From positions 1 to 5,655 of the forward strand of contig CBDUSI010000177.1 of assembly GCA_965370045.1 (NCBI GenBank): a DNA stretch of 5,655 nt, read 5' to 3'. Source of the DNA: CAZONU01 sp965370045 (GTDB lineage: Bacteria > Planctomycetota > SZUA-567 > JAKLDR01). Both the position numbers and the translations under genes were made by a program. The stretch's first letter is position 1; every line of letters starts with the position of its first letter. Below, piece by piece: positions 1-5,655 of this stretch. Below the pieces are notes generated by a model that saw nothing but the letters and a program-made list of their open reading frames with translations, searched no databases and was not told the origin of the DNA.

Positions 1-2
1 GA

Positions 3-1445
3 ACCATTCTGCCCCCAATCACGACTGCTCCATTTTTCAACGGCCTGCTAGACCGCGTGGCCGGGGAGGACGGGGTCTCCTTCACCAACGCCTTCTGCCA
101 GAACCCGGTCTCGACGCCCAGTCGCTGCTCGTTCATGAGCGGCTGGTGCCCGCACGTTCGCGGGCACCGCACCATGTTCCACATGATGCACGAGGGCGAG
201 CCGGTGCTCTTGAAGACCCTCAAGGAGAACGGCTACTTCGTGTGGTGGGGCGGCAAGAACGACCTGGTCCCCGCGCAGCTCGAGACCCGCTACGACGACT
301 GCTGCGACGTGAAGTACCAGCCGCAGGAGCCGCCGCCGCGCATGTGGCAGATGGACCGCGAGAAAGACTGGCGCGGCGAGCCGGGCGGCGACCGCTATTA
401 CTCGTTCTACGCGGGGAAGCTCCAGGCCCCGGGTGGGGAGGCCTACCGCGACAACGACTGGGCCAATGTCCAGGGCGCGATAGAGCTCATCCAGAACAGT
501 CCGACGGACAAGCCGTTGTGCATCTACCTGCCGCTCACCTACCCCCATCCGCCCTACGCCGTCGAAGACCCCTGGTACGGCGCCATCGACCGCGCCAAGG
601 TGCCGCCGCGCATTCCGACGCCGGAAAACTGGCGGGGCAAGCCCAGCCTGTTAAAACGTATCTGCGAGCGGCAGGGGCTCGGCGGCTGGACCGAGGAGCG
701 CTGGACCGAGGAGCGCTGGACCGAGCTGCGCGCCACCTACTACGGCATGTGCGCGCGGATCGACCACCAGTTCGGAATGGTGACGGCGGCGCTCAGGGCG
801 GCCGGCATCTACGACGATACCGCGATCTTCTTCTTCTCGGACCACGGCGACTTCACCGGCGACTACGGCCTGGTCGAGAAGACCCAGAACACCTTCGAGG
901 ACGTGCTGGTCAAGGTCCCGTTCATCATCAAGCCCCCCAAGGGCGTGGCGGTGAGGCCCCGGGTCAGCGAGGCGCTGGTTGAGCTGGTCGACTTTCCGGC
1001 GACGGTAGAAGCTTTGACGGGCATAGCGCCCGCGCACACCCACTTCGGGCGCTCACTGCTGCCGCTGATCGCCGGACGGACGGAAGCGGGTCGCGACGCG
1101 GTCTTCTGCGAGGGCGGGCGGCTGCACGGCGAGCGCCACTGCATGGAGTTGGAGAGCACCAGCAGCCAGTCGCCGGCGGGGCTTTACTGGCCGCGGGTCA
1201 ACTTGCAGTCGAGCGAGGGGGCGGAGCACACCAAGGCGACCATGTGCCGCACGCGCGAGTACAAGTACGTCCGGCGGTTTTACGAGTCCGACGAGCTCTA
1301 CGATCTGCGTTCGGACCCCAAGGAACTGGTCAATCGCGTCGACGATCCGGCGCTGGCCGGGGTCCTCGCCGGGCTCAGGGACCGGATGCTGACTTTCTAC
1401 CAGGAGACCTGCGACGTCGTGCCGCACCAAACAGACAAGCGATGA
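3..1445 (+). CDS. Sulfatase of the alkaline phosphatase superfamily, Ser-type active site, 5' incomplete
   Basis: Hydrolyses a sulfate ester; the substrate cannot be read from the sequence, though carbohydrate sulfates are common for such enzymes. Numbering from the GTG at 57 as residue 1, the sulfatase signature is S19-T-P-S-R23. Family knowledge says the first residue becomes formylglycine; because it is Ser rather than Cys, a radical-SAM maturase of the anSME/AtsB type would be needed. Other expected active-site features follow in order: GGKND with K67, a PHPPY segment with H164, and D262-H-G-D265 followed by K275. The C-terminal part (YKYVRR..., ELYDLRSDPKELVN) is the usual sulfatase end. 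The frame is open to the window edge. GTG57 is unlikely to be the real start, because LDRVAGEDG, which aligns with the family's TPNLDRLA-EG segment, begins just before it. The N-terminal metal-binding Asp pair is not in the window, and codons before about position 51 do not look like sulfatase. The family is clear; intactness is not. Confidence 0.9.
   Translation, partial: TILPPITTAPFFNGLLDRVAGEDGVSFTNAFCQNPVSTPSRCSFMSGWCPHVRGHRTMFHMMHEGEPVLLKTLKENGYFVWWGGKNDLVPAQLETRYDDCCDVKYQPQEPPPRMWQMDREKDWRGEPGGDRYYSFYAGKLQAPGGEAYRDNDWANVQGAIELIQNSPTDKPLCIYLPLTYPHPPYAVEDPWYGAIDRAKVPPRIPTPENWRGKPSLLKRICERQGLGGWTEERWTEERWTELRATYYGMCARIDHQFGMVTAALRAAGIYDDTAIFFFSDHGDFTGDYGLVEKTQNTFEDVLVKVPFIIKPPKGVAVRPRVSEALVELVDFPATVEALTGIAPAHTHFGRSLLPLIAGRTEAGRDAVFCEGGRLHGERHCMELESTSSQSPAGLYWPRVNLQSSEGAEHTKATMCRTREYKYVRRFYESDELYDLRSDPKELVNRVDDPALAGVLAGLRDRMLTFYQETCDVVPHQTDKR
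686..730 (+). repeat. Three tandem 15-bp units inside the sulfatase gene
   Basis: The unit ctggaccgaggagcg occurs exactly at 686-700 and 701-715. A third copy at 716-730 differs by two bases (ctggaccgagctgcg). Because 15 is a multiple of three, the repeat stays in frame and encodes WTEER-WTEER-WTELR, residues 211-225 when counted from GTG57. It sits just before a conserved-looking RATYYGMCARIDHQFG segment. The exact identity of the first two copies suggests recent slippage duplication, which is an inference. Confidence 0.93.
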
Positions 1446-1452
1446 CGGGCGC

Positions 1453-2634
1453 TCAGCTTCCCACGATTTCTTTATAGATGGTTTCCAGCCGCTCGATGTG
1501 CCGCGCGGGGCCGAAGAGTTCGCGCTGGCGGCTTTGCCCGGCACGGCCCATCCGCCGGGCCTTCTCGGCGTCGGAGAGGACCTCGTCCAGCGCCGCGGCC
1601 AGACCTGGAATGTCCCCGGGCTCGACCAGGATGCCGGTCTTTCCGTCATCCAGCCACTCGGGGATGCCTCCCGAGCGGTAGGCGACGACGGGGAGGGCTC
1701 TGGCCATGGCCTCGATGCCGACTATCCCAAAGGGCTCGGGCCACAGCGAGGGCACGCACAGCAGTGACGCCCTCCTGTAAAAGGGCTCCATGTTCTCCTG
1801 CCAGCCGGCGAACTCGGCGCGCCCGGTGAGGCCCAGCTTCCGGACCAGCTTCTCGGCCGAGCCCTGCGCGGGTCCCGCGCCGACGATCACCAATCGGCAG
1901 TCGGTCTTCACCAGGGTCAGCGCGCGGACCAGGTCGTCCAGGCCCTTCTCGGGCATGAGGCGCCCGGCGAAGAGGATTTCGGGCCGGCCGCCGGCCCCGG
2001 CCTCGCGCGGGGACTCCTCCGCGTCGGGGACGAAGTAGTGCAGGACATCCATCAGCTCGCCGGAAATCCCGGCGGCCGCGCAGGACTTCCGCAGGCACTC
2101 GGAGTTGACCAGCAGCTTCCTCATGCGCGGCCAGGCGGCCAGCGCCGAGCGCGAGCGGCGGTAGCTCCACAGTGCGAAGAAGGGGTTCTTCCCCGGACCG
2201 CAGGGCGCGGCGTAGTAGTGCCACAGGCAGCTCGGGGCCACGGTTCGGCAGCAGGCGGTGCGCGCTCGCCGGAAGAAGCGCGGGCCGCCGGCCGCGCAGG
2301 TGAAGTCGACGTGCGCGTGCTTGACCGTCGGCCAGCGCTCGGCCAGCGCCAGCGCCAGCGGGTAGTTGTCCATCTCGTGGAGGTGAATGAGATCGGGAGA
2401 GAACTCGGCGGCCAGGCGCAGGACTTCGTCGGTCTTCTCGCCGGGCGCGCCGAAGGCGTGATAGCCGGGGACGACGCGGGTTTCGGCGGACTCCGGCCAG
2501 CCCTCGCCCGGCGCATCACCCCCCAGGGCCAGGACCCGGTGGCCGCCGGCGGCGAGCTCCGCGCACAGCCTGCGCAGGTAGCTCTCGACGCCGCCGGCCG
2601 AAGACAGGTGCCGGGATAGCTGCAGTATCTTCAA
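1453..2634 (-). CDS. Family 4 (GT-B fold) glycosyltransferase
   Basis: Predicted cytosolic or membrane-associated transferase that moves a sugar from a nucleotide-sugar donor to a glycan or lipid-linked acceptor; donor and acceptor are unknown. The 393 residues are a normal length for GT4. The N-terminal Rossmann half opens with KILQLSRHLSSAGGVESY (residues 2-19), with the glycine-rich loop typical of the family. The C-terminal half has FAGRLMPEKG (R225 and K230, the phosphate-contacting pair), then E300-P-F-G-I-V-G-I-E308, the EX7E motif, followed by AYRSGGIPEWL. Residues 113-145 contain five cysteines (113, 128, 129, 136, 145) in an insertion seen in some GT4 enzymes. The start is TTG at 2634, which overlaps the stop of the upstream gene in TTGA; no later ATG keeps the conserved N-terminus. 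It is the last gene of the operon and converges on the sulfatase with 7 bases between stop codons. Confidence 0.92.
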   Translation of the reverse strand: MKILQLSRHLSSAGGVESYLRRLCAELAAGGHRVLALGGDAPGEGWPESAETRVVPGYHAFGAPGEKTDEVLRLAAEFSPDLIHLHEMDNYPLALALAERWPTVKHAHVDFTCAAGGPRFFRRARTACCRTVAPSCLWHYYAAPCGPGKNPFFALWSYRRSRSALAAWPRMRKLLVNSECLRKSCAAAGISGELMDVLHYFVPDAEESPREAGAGGRPEILFAGRLMPEKGLDDLVRALTLVKTDCRLVIVGAGPAQGSAEKLVRKLGLTGRAEFAGWQENMEPFYRRASLLCVPSLWPEPFGIVGIEAMARALPVVAYRSGGIPEWLDDGKTGILVEPGDIPGLAAALDEVLSDAEKARRMGRAGQSRQRELFGPARHIERLETIYKEIVGS

Positions 2635-2768
2635 CGGCGGTCTTCTTCTCCGTGCGGGATGTCCGAGCGAAGCGCGGGCTGCACCGCTGGAGATTCTCTC
2701 CGCACGGACTTCCGCCGCAAGCCGGCTTCCCGCCGCCCCTTCGGCCAGCTGAGACCGGGGCTGGGGGA
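2631..2768 (-). other. Repeat-like, Arg-rich C-terminal tail of the GT-C gene
   Basis: This stretch encodes residues 505-549 of the membrane protein but does not look like the rest of it. It is rich in Arg, Ser and Pro. Codon use shifts (repeated CGG, plus AGA, TTG, GGA, GAA, CGT), and third-position GC falls in its last third. It contains a perfect 10-bp palindrome, aagccggctt, at 2719-2728, flanked by the near-identical blocks cttccgccgc (2709-2718) and cttcccgccgc (2726-2736). It may be an intergenic repeat that has been read through, with the original stop lost. It also carries the ribosome binding region of the next gene. Confidence 0.4.
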
Positions 2769-4280
2769 CTTCAATAGCTTCGCTTTGTCCCGGGCAGGCT
2801 GCAGTCGCCAGAGCTCCAGCCGCCAGCGCCCGACGGGCTGGCCACGGTATTCCAGGTCAAAGCGACCGGCGAGTTCCCGGCGCAGCGCGGTTCCCCAGGC
2901 GTGGAGCGTGTCGTCCTCCCGCTTGAAGACGTTGACGAAGTAGGCCGGCCGGCCGGAGTCGAGGTGCGCGGCCAGCCGGTCCCAGTCGCGCTCGGCGTAG
3001 TCCATCACCGTCCGCCGGCCCCAGAAATCCTGCAGGAGCTCGGCGGACTCGACGCTGCACACCAGCAGGGCGCCCTCTTCGGTGTTCGCGTAGAGCGCGT
3101 CGCGGATCGCGGCCTGCTGGCTCTGGGCCTGATGGTGCCGGTGGAATACGTAGGTCGAGCCGGCCAGGCCCAGCACCCCGGCGGCCAGGAGCGCCGCCCG
3201 TTCCAGGCCGGGCAGCCGCCTGAGCATGGGCGAGAAGACCCCCGCGTAGGCCAGGACGAAGAAGGGCGCCGCGGGCAGCAGGAAGCGCGGGGCGCGGACC
3301 ACGGTTTGGGCCAGGGTCGCGCCGGAGTCGAAGTATCGGAACGACCCGTAAAACAACAGGTAAAAGAGCGGGAGCAGCAATACCTCGACTTTCCATTTCC
3401 CCCGGTAGAACGCCGGAGTCACCAGCATCAGGGGGTAGATGGCCAGGAGGATCAGGGCGTAGCGCGGCAGGAACACCAGGAGCGCGCCGACGGTGAAGTA
3501 GCCGTAGGCTCCGACCTGGCTGTAGCCGGAGCGGAACGGCGAACCGAAGACGTACCAGTGATAGCCGGCATAGAGGGCCAGACCGGGTATGACGCCCAGT
3601 GCGAAGAGCGCCGGCCCGGAGCGGAGCCGCTCGCGCCAGGAGCCGGCCAGCAGCGCGCCGCGTCCTCGCCAGAGTGCCCCTAGGCCCAGCACGACCCCGG
3701 CCAGGAGCAGCGGCTGCCGCAGCAGCGTGCCCAGCCCCACCAGCAGCCCGGCGGCCAGCGCGCTCTTGGCCCCGCCGCGGACCAGCAGGGCGAAGGCCGC
3801 CAGGAGCAGCGCCGCCGCCGGCAGGTTGCTCATCAGCGTTCGGGAGTGCAGCGCCGCCGTGGGATGGAAGAGGTAGAGCAGGGCCCAGAGCGGGGAGAGC
3901 CCCGCGCGGCCCAGGAGCCAGGCCAGCAGCGCGAAGATTAACAAGTGAAGGACCAGCGGCAGCAGGAACGCCGCTGACGTTCCTGCCGCGGTGAAGGGCA
4001 CCAGCATCGCGGCCAGCCCCGGCGGGTAGCGTGAGGCCCGGTGCCCGTCGGCGGCGGGCACGGGGATCGGCAGGTGCCGGTCGGCGACGTCGGCGAAGAC
4101 GGCGCCCTCCCCCAGTACGCCGGCCAGCGCCAGGTTGCCGGCCTCGTCGCTGGCCAGGTACATGGGCGGGAAGTAGATGGCCCAGACCAGCACGAAGGCC
4201 GCGGCGGCCGCCGCCAGGAGTATCCTCTGGGTCCTGCGTCCCGGCCGGCGGGGAGCATCGGCGCGGGGTCCCGGCATCAT
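2631..4280 (-). CDS. Polytopic membrane protein, probable GT-C family glycosyltransferase
   Basis: Likely a membrane enzyme that transfers a sugar from a polyprenyl-phosphate-linked donor on the outer face of the cytoplasmic membrane. The call uses the start at 4280 (549 residues). After a basic N-terminus there is a first membrane helix at about 20-39, then an external loop with D45-E46 in an ASDEAGNLALAGVL context and R84-Y-P-P-G88. An acidic pair in the first loop followed by a YPPG element is typical of ArnT/PMT-like GT-C proteins. About nine more hydrophobic segments run to roughly residue 390, including RFLLPAAPFFVLAYAG. A soluble domain follows to about 494, then an odd Arg-rich tail (495-549). 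The start rests on ATGATG overlapping the TGA of the upstream gene; ATG4277 is an alternative. The reading frame stays open upstream to 4583, but that extension lies over the methyltransferase domain and is not protein-like. The precise family and the sugar are uncertain. Confidence 0.83.
   Translation of the reverse strand: MMPGPRADAPRRPGRRTQRILLAAAAAAFVLVWAIYFPPMYLASDEAGNLALAGVLGEGAVFADVADRHLPIPVPAADGHRASRYPPGLAAMLVPFTAAGTSAAFLLPLVLHLLIFALLAWLLGRAGLSPLWALLYLFHPTAALHSRTLMSNLPAAALLLAAFALLVRGGAKSALAAGLLVGLGTLLRQPLLLAGVVLGLGALWRGRGALLAGSWRERLRSGPALFALGVIPGLALYAGYHWYVFGSPFRSGYSQVGAYGYFTVGALLVFLPRYALILLAIYPLMLVTPAFYRGKWKVEVLLLPLFYLLFYGSFRYFDSGATLAQTVVRAPRFLLPAAPFFVLAYAGVFSPMLRRLPGLERAALLAAGVLGLAGSTYVFHRHHQAQSQQAAIRDALYANTEEGALLVCSVESAELLQDFWGRRTVMDYAERDWDRLAAHLDSGRPAYFVNVFKREDDTLHAWGTALRRELAGRFDLEYRGQPVGRWRLELWRLQPARDKAKLLKSPSPGLSWPKGRREAGLRRKSVRRESPAVQPALRSDIPHGEEDRR
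2641..2651 (-). promoter_or_regulatory. Ribosome binding region supporting the TTG start at 2634
   Basis: On the minus strand a purine run, ggagaagaaga, lies upstream of TTG2634. Its GGAG is 13 bases from the start, which is long, while the closer GAAGA is 6 bases away. Because the upstream gene ends inside the TTG (TTGA overlap), re-initiation by terminating ribosomes may matter more than a strong Shine-Dalgarno site. No separate promoter is evident. Confidence 0.5.
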
Positions 4281-5655
4281 TTCTTCCGGCCGACGGCGAT
4301 CAGGGAGAGCGCGGGCAGGAGGGGGATGTGTTCCATGATCCTGGCCAGGGGCATCATCATTTCGTACATCCTTATCTGCGTTGCGGATATGGTCTTGCGG
4401 TGGAAGATGCGGCCGTTGGCCCACCAGCCGAAGACCCCCAGCCGGTTGAAGGGCAGCATCGCGGTCACTTCGAGGCCCGCCTCGCGCATCCTGGCGGAGA
4501 GGTCCTTTTCGGAGTACCTGCGGAAGTGCCCCAGAGCGGCGTCGGCCGGGCTGTAGAGCTTCTGGTGCTGCGGCACCAGGCATATGGCGTGTCCGCCGGG
4601 CTCCAGGACGCGGGCGAAATGGCGGAGGACCTCCACGTCGCGCTCGATGTGCTCCAGGACGTTCATGCAGAGAATCGTGTCCAGCTTCTCATCCGCGATC
4701 TGGTCGTAGCAGGCCGGGTCGGTCAGGTCGAAGATCATGGCCCTGACGTTGGCCAGGTGGCCGAAGCGGCGGCTCACGGTTTCCGAGTAAATGGCTTCCT
4801 TATCGACGGCGACCAGGCGTTTCCTGTCGAGCAGGTAAGAGGTGAGGTTGCCGATGCCGCAGCCGGCCTCCAGCACCCGCCCGCCCACGAAGGGCGCGAT
4901 CTTGCGCATCAACATGCGATTGAAGCCCTTGGCCCTGCTCAGCGCGTCCAGTATGTAGAGGCCGTCGTGATCGGTGAAGCGCGTGTTGATGAAGCGGTAG
5001 TAGAAGAGCGCGAAGAGGGCCTGCAGGGCGTGGCGGAGGCGGATGTGCTTGCCCTCCGCGTAGGTCCGGCCGTGATAGCTGATCGGGACCTCGTATATCC
5101 GGGCCTTCCACTGCGCCAGGCGGGTGACCAGCTCGGGCTCTATGTCGAAGGAGCGGCTTCTCAGCGGGGTCCTTTTCAGGATTTCCGCGCGCACCAGCTT
5201 GTAGCAGGTCTCCATGTCCGAGAGGGTGAGGTCGTTGAGCACGTTGGTCACCGTGGTCAGGAACCTGTTGGCCACGCTGTGCCAGAAGTAGAGCACCCGG
5301 CGGGAAGTGCTGGCCGCGAAGCGCGAGCCCAGCACGGCGTCGGCCTGGCCGGCGAGGGCCGGTTCGAGCATCCGGGCGTAGTCGACGGGGTCGTACTCCA
5401 GGTCGGCGTCCTGGATGATGACCCACTCTCCCGAGGACATCGCCAGGGCCCGGCGGACGGCGGCGCCCTTGCCCGCGTTGCGCTCCTGGAAGTGATACTT
5501 GATGTTGGAGTGCCGGCCGGCCAGCTCCTGGATTATCTCCCTGCTGTCGTCGCCGGAAGCGTCGTCGACGATGACCAGTTCGATGTCGACCAGGTCGGTG
5601 GCGCCGAGCACCTTTTCGACGATCTGGCGGAGAGTGCGGCCTTCGTTGTAGACGG
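4277..5655 (-). CDS. Bifunctional family 2 glycosyltransferase / class I SAM-dependent methyltransferase, N-terminus off window
   Basis: A two-domain fusion. Residues are counted from the GTG codon at 5611, which is not the real start: the frame runs on upstream as PVYNEGRTLRQIVEKV, the conserved GT2 opening, to the window edge. GT2 part (to about 205): VDDASGDDS with D16-D17, NAGKG 45-49, D68-A-D70 in QDADLEYDP (donor and metal site), GSRF 95-98, DMETCYK 132-138, and EVPISYHGR 174-182. This pattern matches dolichyl/polyprenyl-phosphate sugar synthases. Methyltransferase part (about 215-444): SAM-binding motif VLEAGCGIGN 246-255, acidic residue D270 in VAVDKE, NVLEHIERD 317-325, and LEPGGHA from 336, ending in LSLIAVGRKK. 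There is no clear membrane helix, so it is probably cytosolic. It is the most upstream operon gene in view and overlaps the GT-C start by four bases. Sugar and methyl acceptor are unknown; both domains appear intact apart from the missing N-terminal end. Confidence 0.92.
   Translation of the reverse strand, partial: VYNEGRTLRQIVEKVLGATDLVDIELVIVDDASGDDSREIIQELAGRHSNIKYHFQERNAGKGAAVRRALAMSSGEWVIIQDADLEYDPVDYARMLEPALAGQADAVLGSRFAASTSRRVLYFWHSVANRFLTTVTNVLNDLTLSDMETCYKLVRAEILKRTPLRSRSFDIEPELVTRLAQWKARIYEVPISYHGRTYAEGKHIRLRHALQALFALFYYRFINTRFTDHDGLYILDALSRAKGFNRMLMRKIAPFVGGRVLEAGCGIGNLTSYLLDRKRLVAVDKEAIYSETVSRRFGHLANVRAMIFDLTDPACYDQIADEKLDTILCMNVLEHIERDVEVLRHFARVLEPGGHAICLVPQHQKLYSPADAALGHFRRYSEKDLSARMREAGLEVTAMLPFNRLGVFGWWANGRIFHRKTISATQIRMYEMMMPLARIMEHIPLLPALSLIAVGRKK
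4283..4287 (-). promoter_or_regulatory. Shine-Dalgarno GGAAG ahead of the tandem ATGATG start
   Basis: On the minus strand GGAAG lies 2 bases before ATG4280 and 5 bases before ATG4277. Spacing therefore favours the second ATG, where TGA and ATG share one base, while the first ATG gives the common ATGA overlap. The site lies within the last codons of the upstream gene, so the two genes are expected to be translationally coupled. The choice changes the protein by one methionine only. Confidence 0.55.

Noticed and set aside
41..63. Inverted repeat cggcc...ggccg with a 13-base loop near the composition break
   Set aside because: A 5-bp stem is expected by chance in GC-rich DNA; it is too weak to call a transposon end or terminator.
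48..548. Long open frame on the minus strand opposite the sulfatase
   Set aside because: It is a high-GC shadow: Ala/Val/Arg/Leu-rich translation with no motif, opposite a gene with a full catalytic signature.
2339..2361. Short gccagc hexamer repeats
   Set aside because: They encode an LALALA stretch in the GT4 helix; simple Leu/Ala codon repetition explains them.
1646..2519. Several long frames overlapping the GT4 gene in other frames and on the + strand
   Set aside because: Translations are Arg/Ala/Pro-rich without family motifs, while the GT4 frame carries EX7E and the glycine-rich loop. They are products of GC-biased codon use.
2901..3683. A 260-residue + strand frame opposite the GT-C gene
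   Set aside because: Its Gln/Arg/Glu/Gly-rich translation is what a reversed membrane protein gene yields; there is no start context or recognisable domain.
4201..4214. Perfect 14-bp palindrome gcggcggccgccgc
   Set aside because: It falls in the alanine tract of the first membrane helix of the GT-C protein and is explained by repeated GCC/GCG alanine codons.
4281..4583. An in-frame N-terminal extension of about 101 residues on the GT-C protein
   Set aside because: It lies wholly over the methyltransferase coding sequence in another frame, is Pro/Arg/Gly-rich without conserved character, and the ATGATG at 4280 with a nearby GGAAG is a clear start.

Overview
The window is high-GC bacterial DNA with dense, closely packed genes and strong GC preference at third codon positions. 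It holds four protein-coding genes. I see no RNA gene, CRISPR array, transposase or recognisable insertion sequence. A formylglycine-type sulfatase next to a cell-surface glycan gene set would suit a sulfatase-rich lineage such as Planctomycetes, Lentisphaerae, Verrucomicrobia or a related uncultured phylum. That placement is an inference from gene content, not a demonstrated assignment.

Layout. From the left edge to 1445, on the + strand, lies a sulfatase that is incomplete at its 5' end. From 1453 to the right edge, on the - strand, lies a three-gene run read right to left. It begins with a two-domain protein (family-2 glycosyltransferase fused to a class I SAM-dependent methyltransferase) that continues beyond the right edge. 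Next is a polytopic membrane protein of the GT-C glycosyltransferase type, and last a family-4 glycosyltransferase. The three are joined by stop/start overlaps (ATGA at 4277-4280, TTGA at 2631-2634), so they are almost certainly one translationally coupled transcript. The operon and the sulfatase converge with 7 bases between their stop codons and no visible terminator hairpin. No intergenic stretch approaches 300 bases.

How the genes may work together (inference): the GT2 domain resembles dolichyl/polyprenyl-phosphate sugar synthases, which make lipid-linked sugar donors. GT-C membrane enzymes use such donors on the far side of the membrane. The GT4 enzyme is a cytosolic nucleotide-sugar transferase. 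Together they look like part of a lipid-linked glycan or surface polysaccharide pathway. The sulfatase is on the other strand and need not belong to it.

Points worth a second look are a triplicated 15-bp unit in the sulfatase, an abrupt composition change and loss of sulfatase-like sequence in the first ~50 bases, the Ser-type sulfatase active site, the GT2-methyltransferase fusion, and an Arg-rich, repeat-like C-terminal tail on the GT-C protein that carries the start region of the next gene. I found no convincing evidence of a wholly new system.
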